Of a stretch of DNA of 46,388 nucleotides, positions 31,457 through 38,106 are shown one piece after another (the stretch's first letter is position 1; each line of letters begins with the position of its first letter). The stretch lies in NCBI GenBank assembly GCA_020847045.1, contig JADLCT010000042.1, positions 1-46,388 of the forward strand, read 5' to 3'. Made by a program: the position numbers and the translations under genes. This stretch comes from Bryobacterales bacterium (GTDB taxonomy: Bacteria > Acidobacteriota > Terriglobia > Bryobacterales > Bryobacteraceae). The notes under the pieces were generated by a model. It was not told the DNA's origin and did no database searches. It saw only the letters and a list, made by a program, of their open reading frames with translations.

Positions 31457-31868
31457 GCGTGGCCACCAGACTCTCCAGGTCGGCCAGGAAAAGCTGGCGT
31501 TCGGCCGCCGCGGCGCCTGCGGGAATCAGATTGCGGTAGGAACCCAGCCGCCCCCAGGCGCTCACAATAACTTTTAATTCCGCCTCTTGTTGCGAAAAAT
31601 ACTCCCGAAGATCGTCGTGTTGCGCGCGTAAAGGCAGGGCCAGCCACGCACGGAAGCAGTCCAGGTGGCTCTCGGCCAGTGTCCGGCCGGCCGTCTCCTG
31701 CCCGGAGGCCATCGACAGGCCGTGATGCTGATAGACGCCGGTGTTGCCGTCGCGCAATGAGGACAGGTACGCCAAGCGCCCAAATATGGTGTGAATTTGG
31801 GAAAGCGTGTGTTTCCAGAGATCAGCCGCGGCCTTCTCCCGACCAAGCATCCCGGCGCCCTCTCCCAT
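31413..31868 (-). CDS. Hypothetical helical protein
   Basis: I do not recognise this 151-residue protein. It appears all-helical, with DLWKHTLSQIHTIFGRLAYLSSLRD near the start and a later coiled or bundle segment LREYFSQQEAELKVIVSAWGRL. There is no signal peptide or transmembrane segment. It is convergent with the XRE regulator and the coding regions overlap by 44 bp, an arrangement that suggests the two are linked in origin or in regulation. The ATG at 31868 has AGGACAAGG before it. Confidence 0.6.
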   Translation of the reverse strand: MGEGAGMLGREKAAADLWKHTLSQIHTIFGRLAYLSSLRDGNTGVYQHHGLSMASGQETAGRTLAESHLDCFRAWLALPLRAQHDDLREYFSQQEAELKVIVSAWGRLGSYRNLIPAGAAAAERQLFLADLESLVATLRNECGAGRSDPSE

Positions 31869-32159
31869 GTGCCTTGTCCTGTCTGGATCAGGATATCATG
31901 CGGACTCTTCAGCGTCCGTCCGGCCCGCAGGAAAGGAGGTGGCGCGGCTTGCATTTACCCCCGGGAGCCGCGAAAGCAGTACTTCGGTTCCACCCGCGCG
32001 CGAGGGTATTTCTACAGGAAATAGGGGTGGCTGTTCTGAAAAAAGAAAATCTATGCGGGGATTCCCCGCTCAGGCGATTGCTCTAGTACGTTCAGAACTG
32101 CCTGGCGGCGGTTTGCAGCAGGCGAAACCGGAACGAGACGAAAGCGAAGGAGATATCCC
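31869..32159. other. Gene-free stretch before the secreted peptide
   Basis: It contains AGGAGG at about 31934-31939, a perfect inverted repeat GCGGGGA/TCCCCGC around one base (32055-32069), and the short palindrome GTTCAGAAC (32090-32098). A 45-codon frame from TTG 31949 to 32086 follows the AGGAGG with a nine-base gap, but I cannot support it as a gene. Confidence 0.3.
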
Positions 32160-32285
32160 ATGAAGAAGCTGGTACTTGCGATGATGATGGCCCTGATGCT
32201 GGGTTCGGCCCTGAACATGGCGACGGCGGAAGCTCCCTGGCCGGAATGCTACCCCTGCGATTCGGCGGTCACCAGCGGCAACTAG
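32160..32285 (+). CDS. 41-residue secreted peptide
   Basis: This small gene encodes a peptide with a clear signal sequence: MKKLVLAMMMALMLGSALNMATA, followed by a short mature part of about 18 residues beginning EAPWPECYPCDS. Two cysteines three residues apart (C30 and C33) could form a disulfide or bind metal. A good ribosome site (AGGAG, seven bases upstream) supports translation. Two stem-loops just downstream (about 32294-32313 and 32330-32352) may end the transcript. I do not know its role; a signalling peptide, an envelope peptide or a precursor of a modified peptide are possible. No modifying enzyme is adjacent. Confidence 0.6.
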   Translation: MKKLVLAMMMALMLGSALNMATAEAPWPECYPCDSAVTSGN

Positions 32286-32329
32286 GCTCCGGACGCCCGG
32301 CATGATGCCTGGGCAAGGGCAATCGTGGC

Positions 32330-32352
32330 GGGCCGGCTCTGCGGACCGGCCC
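32330..32352 (+). terminator. GC-rich hairpin after the secreted peptide gene
   Basis: GGGCCGG, nine bases, CCGGCCC. It lacks a T run, so it is either a weak terminator or a stabilising 3' stem. Confidence 0.4.
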
Positions 32353-32378
32353 ATTCCACGTCCCAATCCACCTCTTAG

Positions 32379-32406
32379 TTGCTGAAACGGCTCGGCCTTG
32401 TAAAAT
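32379..32406 (+). promoter_or_regulatory. Promoter before the multi-pass membrane protein
   Basis: TTGCTG (32379-32384), 16 bases, TAAAAT (32401-32406). Transcription would start near 32413, giving a leader that contains AAGGAG (32422-32427). Confidence 0.5.
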
Positions 32407-32434
32407 AGGGGAGCCGTCCGTAAGGAGTCTGACA

Positions 32435-32467
32435 GTGGGCGGCTTCGGGAGCGCCCATGCCACCTGA
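32435..32467 (+). CDS. Candidate 10-residue upstream frame overlapping the next start
   Basis: GTG 32435 follows AAGGAG with a seven-base gap and reads MGGFGSAHAT before TGA 32465-32467. The next gene's ATG (32457) lies within it in another frame and lacks its own strong ribosome site. The arrangement suggests translational coupling. The peptide itself need not have a function. Confidence 0.35.
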   Translation: MGGFGSAHAT

Positions 32468-33248
32468 GGATTTCTGGAACTGGGCCAACCTCTCCAGGTT
32501 GTTGGAAGGATGCTATGTTGCGGTCAGCCTGGCGCTTGCGGCCCGGTTGCTGCGCAATGGCATGAGTAGGCGTTATGGCGTACTGACGGCGTTTCTGGCC
32601 TTTAGCGCCTTGACGCTGATCGGGTTCTACTTCCTGCCCCGGCGAACCAACCTCTACGCGCAGGTCTATTTCGCCCTTGTCCCTTTGAACTGGGGCTTCT
32701 ACTTCGCCTTGGCGTATGAAGCTTACCGGCGTGCGCTTGAGGATCACCCCGGCATCGCGACGGCGGGCCGCTGGGTGGTGAGCGGCGGACTGGTTCTGGC
32801 CGTGCTGGCCACCTCGGTGACGCTGCTGGTGGACCTTTCGGCGGGCACGCAGAGGTTCCCTGTCCTGTTTGCCGTCCATGTCGCCGAGCGCGCCGTGGCG
32901 ACCACCATCACGCTGCTGCTGGCTGTTCTGACAGGTTTTCTGCTGTATTTTCCCGTTCTGTTACGGCGGAATTCGTTGCTGCTGGTCACCGGACTCACGC
33001 TGTACTTTCTCGGCAAAGCACTGCTATTACTCCTGCGGAACCTGCTCGGCCCGGCCACGGTGGAGGTGTTGAGCACGGTGAACCAGGGTCTGAATCTGGT
33101 GATTGTGTCGCTGTGGTTTCTGCGGATCGCGCCGGAAATCCCGGGACCGGGCGGCCGGCGGCCAACGGTCCCGAACGAGCAGGCCGAGGAGATGCTGCGC
33201 CGCCTGGGGCGGCTGAACGAGGTGCTTACCCGCGGTCCTGGCCGGTAA
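32457..33248 (+). CDS. Seven-helix membrane protein of unknown function
   Basis: The 263-residue protein has about seven hydrophobic segments (starting GCYVAVSLALAARLL, AFLAFSALTLIGFYFL, VYFALVPLNWGFYFALAY, WVVSGGLVLAVLATSVTLLV and three more) and a charged C-terminal tail of about 40 residues, which likely faces the cytoplasm. It resembles multi-pass unknowns seen in acidobacterial genomes; I know of no reaction. No earlier in-frame start is open, because TGA lies at 32430. The leader carries a 10-codon frame overlapping its ATG. Confidence 0.65.
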   Translation: MPPEDFWNWANLSRLLEGCYVAVSLALAARLLRNGMSRRYGVLTAFLAFSALTLIGFYFLPRRTNLYAQVYFALVPLNWGFYFALAYEAYRRALEDHPGIATAGRWVVSGGLVLAVLATSVTLLVDLSAGTQRFPVLFAVHVAERAVATTITLLLAVLTGFLLYFPVLLRRNSLLLVTGLTLYFLGKALLLLLRNLLGPATVEVLSTVNQGLNLVIVSLWFLRIAPEIPGPGGRRPTVPNEQAEEMLRRLGRLNEVLTRGPGR

Positions 33249-33322
33249 CGCCCGGCGTCCCTGATATTTATTTTATTATTTGAACATTTCAGAAAACTCC
33301 TGGCATATTTTGGATTCTTCGA

Positions 33323-33351
33323 TTGCCCGCCGGAGGTAATTCGAGTATTGT
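33323..33351 (+). promoter_or_regulatory. Promoter of the single-pass protein at 33358
   Basis: TTGCCC (33323-33328), 17 bases, TATTGT (33346-33351), then exactly six bases to ATG 33358. Confidence 0.6.
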
Positions 33352-33357
33352 TGCAAT

Positions 33358-33921
33358 ATGCAAGCCCTGCTCGCTCACCCCAACGTGGTAGCGGCGGTGG
33401 TGGCACTGTCGGCGCTGCTTCTGGCGGCGGCCGTATGGGGACACCGCCGGTTGCGCACTGCGCACGTTCGTCAACAGATCGATTGGAAGACCGTTCAGTC
33501 TTTCAACGGCGAGTATTACCGGCCCTTGGAGCGGATTCTCGGCGAGGACGACCAACGTTTCTTAGAGCGCCTGCCCGGCTATCAGCCGGAGATCGGCGGA
33601 GAATTCCGCAAACAACGGCGGGAGATCGCCAGCCGGTATCTGGACCGTCTGGAACGTGAGTTTCGTCAACTGCACCTGCTGGCGCGCACGCTCGTGCGTG
33701 ACCTCGAGCACGACCGGCCCGAGTTGGCGGTGGCCCTGGTGCGTTCCGGCGCCGAATTTCGCTGGAACCTTTGGAAAGTACGCCTGCGACTGACTCTGGC
33801 CGCCCTTCCGCTGCCGGTGTCCGCGCTCCGGCCGGTGTCGCCGCGCGGACTGGTGGAAGCCGCCGTCTGGACCCAGGCGCAGATCCGCGTTCTCCATGCG
33901 CAGGCCGCGGCGTCGGCCTAG
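33358..33921 (+). CDS. Single-pass membrane protein with KTVQS segment
   Basis: I recognise no named domain in this 187-residue protein. An N-terminal transmembrane helix (VVAAVVALSALLLAAAVWG) is followed by a basic stretch, the segment DWKTVQSF and a long helical cytoplasmic part (RPLERILGEDDQRFLERLPGYQ to LARTLVRDLEHDRP). The segment LERLPG with EFRKQRREI and the later FRWNLWK recall a recurrent acidobacterial unknown. The KTVQS-plus-FRW pattern is shared with the gene at 38923. It is predicted leaderless and is followed by a strong terminator. Confidence 0.6.
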   Translation: MQALLAHPNVVAAVVALSALLLAAAVWGHRRLRTAHVRQQIDWKTVQSFNGEYYRPLERILGEDDQRFLERLPGYQPEIGGEFRKQRREIASRYLDRLEREFRQLHLLARTLVRDLEHDRPELAVALVRSGAEFRWNLWKVRLRLTLAALPLPVSALRPVSPRGLVEAAVWTQAQIRVLHAQAAASA

Positions 33922-33963
33922 CGCGCGCCCAACCTCTCATTCCGAAGCTGGACAGAGCACGCT

Positions 33964-33999
33964 CCGGGATGGTTTCGAGTAAACCATCCCGGCTTTTTT
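33964..33999 (+). terminator. Strong rho-independent terminator
   Basis: A perfect 12-bp stem (CCGGGATGGTTT/AAACCATCCCGG) around CGAGT, followed by CTTTTTT. It ends the transcript of the gene at 33358. Confidence 0.95.
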
Positions 34000-34021
34000 G
34001 CTTTCCAGGGGCGCGGCCGGA

Positions 34022-35059
34022 TCAGTTGAGGAAATAGGTCCGGTACAGTGTGTCGCGCTGGTGCGGGCGAAAACCGGCATCGCGGATCATGCGCCGCAAA
34101 TCCTCTTCGCTTGCGTGGTTGCGGGCGCCGGCGGCGGACACCACGTTTTCCTCGATCATGATGCTGCCCACATCGTTGCCGCCGAACCGCAGGCCCACCT
34201 GGCAGGTTTTCAAGCCCTGCGTAACCCAGCTCGACTGGATATTCACGATGTTATCGAGATAAAGCCGCGAAATCGCCAGCGTCTTCAGATACTCCACGGC
34301 AGTGGCCTCTTCCTTCACGAAGCGGCCGAGCGAGGTGTTCTCGCGCTGAAAGCTCCAGGGGATGAAGGCGGTGAAGCCGCCCGTCTCCTCCTGTATGTTG
34401 CGGATGGTCTCCAGGTGGTTCATGCGCTGCTCGATGGTTTCGCCGCAGCCGAACATCATCGTGGCCGTGGTGCGCATGCCCAACCTGTGGGCCGTGAGAT
34501 GCACGTCCACCCATTCCTGCGAGCGGCACTTCAGGCGCGCGATGCGATGGCGCACCTCGTCGTCGAGAATCTCCGCGCCGCCGCCGGGAATCGAGTCCAA
34601 TCCCGCGTCGCGCAGGCGCGCAATCGTGTCCCGCAGCGTGAGACCGCTCACCTCGGCGATGTTCGTGATCTCGGGCGCGGAAAAGCAGTGCAGCCAGATC
34701 TGGGGAAATCGCGACTTGATGGCCCGCAGCATCTCCTCGTACCACTCGATCTTCAAATCCGGATGCAGCCCGCCCTGCATCAGCACGCCGGTGCCGCCCA
34801 GTTCGAGTGTCTCCTGAATCTTGCCGAGCGTCACCTCGAGCGGCTGAATGTAGCCTTCTTTGTGGCCCATGGGCCGGTAGAAGGCGCAGAACGAACAGTA
34901 CTCGGTGCAGAAGTTCGTGTAGTTGATATTGCGGTCGATGATGTAGGTGACGACGCCGTCCGGGTGAAAGCGGCGGCGCAACGCGTCGGCCTCCATGCCG
35001 GCGCCGATCAGATCGGGGCTGGCAAACAGGTCCAGCGCCTGGCTGCGTGTGATGTTCAT
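34022..35059 (-). CDS. mqnC: Cyclic dehypoxanthinyl futalosine synthase (radical SAM)
   Basis: The 345-residue protein is MqnC, the radical S-adenosylmethionine enzyme that cyclises dehypoxanthine futalosine in the futalosine route to menaquinone. The iron-sulfur cysteines are in CTEYCSFC (Cys51, 55, 58), and segments such as MQGGLHPDLKIEWYEEMLRAIK, SIPGGGAEILDDEVR and MFGCGETIEQRMNHL are characteristic. Its start overlaps the mqnA stop (ATGA). This shows that the organism makes menaquinone by the futalosine pathway and not the classical men route, at least at these steps. Confidence 0.95.
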   Translation of the reverse strand: MNITRSQALDLFASPDLIGAGMEADALRRRFHPDGVVTYIIDRNINYTNFCTEYCSFCAFYRPMGHKEGYIQPLEVTLGKIQETLELGGTGVLMQGGLHPDLKIEWYEEMLRAIKSRFPQIWLHCFSAPEITNIAEVSGLTLRDTIARLRDAGLDSIPGGGAEILDDEVRHRIARLKCRSQEWVDVHLTAHRLGMRTTATMMFGCGETIEQRMNHLETIRNIQEETGGFTAFIPWSFQRENTSLGRFVKEEATAVEYLKTLAISRLYLDNIVNIQSSWVTQGLKTCQVGLRFGGNDVGSIMIEENVVSAAGARNHASEEDLRRMIRDAGFRPHQRDTLYRTYFLN

Positions 35060-35949
35060 CGGGGGGGCTCCGTGGCAAGCGCGGCCTCGGGCGAGCGGCG
35101 CTGCAATTCTTCAGCGTAGCGCAGATAGAGATCGCGCCCGGCCACCTCGTCCGGACCGAGCGTGAACACCACGTTGCGCGTCAGATAGCGCTCGACCAGC
35201 GCGGCGTCGAAGCCGCGCGCGGCCGATTCGGCGGCGGTCAACTCGGCCATGTGGCGCAGACCGTAGTCGAGCGAGCCGAGGAAGGTGTCCACCAGCACGC
35301 GGCGGTCAAACCGCGCCAGAGCCGCGGCCGGACCGGACCAGGTGGCAAACACCATGGGCAGCCCTGTTAGCGAGAGCCATTCAGCGCCGAGATCGAGCAC
35401 GGGATGGGAGACAGCGCCGGGATCGATGCGCAGCGCGGCGTCGCCGATCACCAGCGCGGCGTCGCACTCCTCGAGCATCGCCTCCAGATCGGGCGCGCGC
35501 TCGAACACGCGCGGATGGGCGCCGTGCCGGCGGCTCAACAGGATGCGTGCCAGCAGGACCGAGCTTCGCGAACCGCGGTCAGCGGCCAGCGTCTCCACGC
35601 GGTCCCAGGGCTTGCGCGACACCAGAAGGATGCTGCGCACCTCGCCCCGGCAGGCAATGCAGGCGCCCGGTACGGTATCCCAGCCGTTGCGCCACACCTC
35701 GGCCACGGGCACGATGCCCAGGTCGGCGCGGCCTTCGGCCAGTTCGCGCGCGCACAGGCTGGGCAGGTCGAAATGCACGTCGCAGACACCGCGCTGCGGC
35801 CCGTGGAGCAGACCCCACACGAGCGGCACGGTGTTCAGGTAGCTGACGGCGGCGACGCGGGGACGGGTGGGGGCGCCCGCGCCAGGGAACGAGGCGGGCG
35901 CACGGGTCCCGTTGGGCTGCGCTGGATTGGACAAATTCCAGTTTAGCAT
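35056..35949 (-). CDS. mqnA: Chorismate dehydratase
   Basis: The 297-residue protein is MqnA, which converts chorismate to 3-enolpyruvylbenzoate as the first step of the futalosine pathway. The typical start is RVAAVSYLNTVPLVWGLL after a 30-residue Pro/Ala-rich extension, and the mid-part has LAEGRADLGIVPVAEV and SVLLARILL; the family's substrate-binding fold is of the periplasmic-binding type. The stop overlaps the mqnC start (ATGA), so the two are coupled. The ATG chosen (35949) has no strong ribosome site. It is divergent from perR with about 72 bases between the starts. Confidence 0.93.
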   Translation of the reverse strand: MLNWNLSNPAQPNGTRAPASFPGAGAPTRPRVAAVSYLNTVPLVWGLLHGPQRGVCDVHFDLPSLCARELAEGRADLGIVPVAEVWRNGWDTVPGACIACRGEVRSILLVSRKPWDRVETLAADRGSRSSVLLARILLSRRHGAHPRVFERAPDLEAMLEECDAALVIGDAALRIDPGAVSHPVLDLGAEWLSLTGLPMVFATWSGPAAALARFDRRVLVDTFLGSLDYGLRHMAELTAAESAARGFDAALVERYLTRNVVFTLGPDEVAGRDLYLRYAEELQRRSPEAALATEPPR

Positions 35950-35986
35950 CCAGCCCGCGGCCGGGCCGGGAGGTGCGCCATGATCC

Positions 35987-36015
35987 TTGACAAAATCCAA
36001 TTTTAGATTTAGTCT
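35987..36015 (+). promoter_or_regulatory. perR-ahpC-ahpD promoter
   Basis: A perfect -35 TTGACA (35987-35992), 17 bases, then TAGTCT (36010-36015), followed by exactly six bases and the GTG start. The -10 lies within the PerR-type operator. Confidence 0.85.
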
Positions 36016-36017
36016 AA
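36003..36017 (+). promoter_or_regulatory. PerR-type operator
   Basis: TTAGATTTAGTCTAA is a 7-1-7 near-palindrome with TTA/TAA ends, matching most positions of the PerR box consensus. It covers the -10, so bound repressor would block polymerase. Autoregulation of perR and control of ahpCD follow. Confidence 0.75.
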
Positions 36018-36021
36018 GAAT

Positions 36022-36498
36022 GTGGACGGCATCAGGGAAAAGCTCCAGAAAGCCTTCGCGCGGACCGGCCTGCGGCGGACGCCGCAGCGCCACGACGTGC
36101 TGGCCTGGCTGGTGCGGCACAAGCGCCACGCCACGGCCGAGGAGATCTACGAGGCTGTCAACCGGAGCAACCAGCGGCTGTCGCGCGCCACGGTGTACAA
36201 CGCCCTGCACGCCCTGGTGGAAAGCGGGCTGGTGAGGCCCGTCGCCGTCGAAGGAGCGGCGTCGCGTTTTGACTCGACGCTCGACCGTCATCATCATTTC
36301 ATTTGCGACCGTTGCGGAGACATCGAGGATCTCGCCTGGTTCGACTTGCCGGGGAAGGCCATGCAGGCCGCCGCCGGAGGCCGCGCCGTGCGGGACGTGG
36401 AAATCACCTTGCATGGAACCTGTGAGCGGTGCGCCCGTGGAAAAACCAAGCACACCCCAAACCCGAGTAAGACCCGAGGAGAACAAAAAGCATGTTGA
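36022..36498 (+). CDS. perR: Peroxide-sensing Fur-family repressor
   Basis: The 158-residue protein belongs to the Fur family. The winged helix-turn-helix covers residues 1-80 (RRTPQRHDVLAWL to TVYNALHALVESG). The structural zinc site has Cys95, Cys98, Cys134 and Cys137. The regulatory-site residues of Bacillus PerR (His37, Asp85, His91, His93, Asp104) align one position down as His36, Asp84, His90, His92 and Asp103. The Asp in the last place is a marker of PerR rather than Fur. The start is GTG. The C-terminal 20 residues are basic. The stop overlaps the ahpC start by seven bases. Confidence 0.9.
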   Translation: MDGIREKLQKAFARTGLRRTPQRHDVLAWLVRHKRHATAEEIYEAVNRSNQRLSRATVYNALHALVESGLVRPVAVEGAASRFDSTLDRHHHFICDRCGDIEDLAWFDLPGKAMQAAAGGRAVRDVEITLHGTCERCARGKTKHTPNPSKTRGEQKAC

Positions 36499-37028
36499 GT
36501 GTTGGAAGCAAGTTTCCCGATTTCCAGGTGAGCGCCACCGTGAGCCTGGACAAGGGCAAGGAGTTCACTGAGATTTCCCAGGACAGCTACGCCGGAAAGT
36601 GGAAGTGTTACTTTTTCTGGCCGAAGGACTTCACCTTTGTCTGCCCGACCGAGATCGCCGCGTTCGGCAAGTTGAACCGCGAGTTCGCCGACCGCGACTG
36701 CCAGATTCTGGGCGGCAGCACCGATAGCGAGTTCGTGCACCACGCCTGGCGCAAGCACGACTCCGATTTGAAGGACCTGCCCTTCCCCATGCTGGCCGAC
36801 ATCAAGCGCGAGCTGTCCACCGCGCTCGGCATTCTCGATCCGGCCGCGGGCGTCTGCCAGCGCGCCACCTTCCTTGTGGATCCCGATAACGTCATCCGTT
36901 TCGTGATGGTGACCGACCTGAGCGTGGGCCGCAATCCGAACGAGGTGCTCCGCGTGCTCGACGCCCTGCAAACCGACGAGCTGTGCCCCTGCAACTGGAA
37001 CAAAGGCGAGGCGACGCTGTCCGTCTAA
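36492..37028 (+). CDS. ahpC: Alkyl hydroperoxide reductase AhpC
   Basis: The 178-residue protein is a two-cysteine peroxiredoxin that reduces hydroperoxides. The peroxidatic Cys51 is in FTFVCPTE, and the C-terminal ELCPCNW carries Cys165 and Cys167, the three-cysteine arrangement of the AhpC/AhpD systems known from Mycobacterium. It starts inside the perR stop and has a good GAGGAG site. A terminator-like hairpin separates it from ahpD. It is predicted to be reduced by AhpD. Confidence 0.95.
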   Translation: MLSVGSKFPDFQVSATVSLDKGKEFTEISQDSYAGKWKCYFFWPKDFTFVCPTEIAAFGKLNREFADRDCQILGGSTDSEFVHHAWRKHDSDLKDLPFPMLADIKRELSTALGILDPAAGVCQRATFLVDPDNVIRFVMVTDLSVGRNPNEVLRVLDALQTDELCPCNWNKGEATLSV

Positions 37029-37050
37029 CGGCCGCCTGCGCGCAACAGAA

Positions 37051-37085
37051 ACGGGGATGGCCGCGGCCATCTCCGTTTTTGTTTT
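37051..37085 (+). terminator. Terminator-like hairpin between ahpC and ahpD
   Basis: ACGGGGATGGCC and GGCCATCTCCGT form a 12-bp stem with one G-T pair, followed by a T-rich run. As it lies inside the operon it probably reduces, but does not stop, ahpD transcription. Confidence 0.7.
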
Positions 37086-37135
37086 GGGAGACGCATCCGG
37101 CGGGCGCGGCCCGTCATCTGAGAAAGAGACAGATC

Positions 37136-37669
37136 ATGAACCTCGACCATCTGCGGGACTCGCTCCCGGACTACGCAAAAGACATGAAGTTGAACCTGGG
37201 CAACGTGCTCGCCCAACCGGATTTGAACGAACAGCAACGCTGGGGTACGGCGCTGGCCTGCGCCATGGCCGCCGGCTCGTCCACGCTTCTGGCGGCCATT
37301 GCGGCCGAGGCGCGGACGAAGCTGAGCGAAACCGCCTTCACGGCGGCGCAGACCGCTGCGGCCCTGATGGGGATGAACAACATCTATTACCGTTTCCTGC
37401 ACCTGGTGAGCGGCGAAAAGTACAGGACCATTCCGGCGCGTCTGCGCATGAACGCCATCCGGACCCATGGCGTCGAGCACGCCGATTTCGAACTCTGGTG
37501 CCTGGCCGTGTCGGCCATCAACAACTGCCAGGCCTGCGTGGCTTCGCACGAGGCCGTGGTGCGCGAAAAGGGCTTGACCGAGGAGCAGGTGGCGGCGGCC
37601 GTGCGGATTGCCGCCGTTCTTCACGCCGTGGCGGGCGTGGTGGAGGCCGAAAGGGTGGTGGCCGGCTAA
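37136..37669 (+). CDS. ahpD: Alkylhydroperoxidase AhpD
   Basis: The 177-residue protein is AhpD, the reductase partner of AhpC. The active-site CxxC is Cys131 and Cys134 in NNCQACVASHE, in the same position as the Mycobacterium tuberculosis enzyme, with the conserved glutamate and histidine residues around it. The ATG is preceded by GAAAGAGA. It ends the perR-ahpC-ahpD unit. In mycobacteria AhpD receives electrons from lipoylated SucB; no such gene is in this window. Confidence 0.95.
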   Translation: MNLDHLRDSLPDYAKDMKLNLGNVLAQPDLNEQQRWGTALACAMAAGSSTLLAAIAAEARTKLSETAFTAAQTAAALMGMNNIYYRFLHLVSGEKYRTIPARLRMNAIRTHGVEHADFELWCLAVSAINNCQACVASHEAVVREKGLTEEQVAAAVRIAAVLHAVAGVVEAERVVAG

Positions 37670-37779
37670 CCGGCCACCGTGTCTACCCCCAGGACCCCAT
37701 CACCGGGGGCTTATGAATCCGTGAGTCAGTTCGAACCGGAGCGGCGCATGTTGGAGAATCGCGCGCCTTAAAAGGACAT

Positions 37780-37810
37780 GAGGTCCCGGGCCTGGGCAAC
37801 CCGGGACCTC
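37780..37810 (+). terminator. Perfect 11-bp hairpin downstream of ahpD
   Basis: GAGGTCCCGGG and CCCGGGACCTC around a nine-base loop. It is followed by CTTATG rather than a clean T run, so termination is uncertain. It also could form on the other strand. Confidence 0.5.
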
Positions 37811-37963
37811 CTTATGAGGGGCAGGCGATGAACTGGGCTTCATCGCCGGGTATGTACCGATCATTGCGACCGATGCATGTTGACCTTTACTATGCATCCT
37901 CCGTGCCAAACTCCTGCCTGTCCGAAATCCCCCGCGAAACACCGAAAACTGCTGCAATTTTCA

Positions 37964-38070
37964 GCAGGTGGGGAGTAGCGTGCGGAGACGGCGGGGCAAC
38001 TGACCCGCCCGCGTCTGGGTGTGGTCTCCCAGGGAGGGTGTGTTGGCGCAGGCGAGAGCCAGACATCTGC
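37964..38070 (+). ncRNA. Riboswitch-like structured RNA upstream of the CYTH gene
   Basis: The ends GCAGGTG and CATCTGC pair over seven bases. Just inside them stand GGGGAGTAGC and AGCCAGAC, resembling the conserved 5' and 3' boxes that flank P1 in the yybP-ykoY manganese riboswitch. Between them are two hairpins (GGCGGG/CCCGCC at 37990-38009 and CTGGG/CCCAG at 38015-38032). The internal conserved loop of that family is not evident, so the class is uncertain. A competing hairpin CTGCTG/CAGCAG (37949-37967) overlaps the 5' strand of the outer stem. Confidence 0.4.
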
Positions 38071-38094
38071 CCAACCGCGCAGTTCCGGAGTGTG

Positions 38095-38100
38095 TAGGAT
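38095..38100 (+). promoter_or_regulatory. -10 box TAGGAT six bases before the CYTH start
   Basis: TAGGAT, then GAGGAC, then ATG. The spacer also looks like a weak ribosome site, so this could instead be a coincidence. Confidence 0.35.
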
Positions 38101-38106
38101 GAGGAC

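Noticed and set aside
37779..37832. 17-codon frame starting ATG inside the hairpin after ahpD
   Set aside because: It is mostly the hairpin itself and has no ribosome site.
37964..38070. Cobalamin riboswitch instead of yybP-ykoY
   Set aside because: The 3' part AGCCAGACATCTGCC resembles a B12 box, but the element is about 107 bases, too short for the classical form, and its central GCAACTG lies in a different order. I left the class open.
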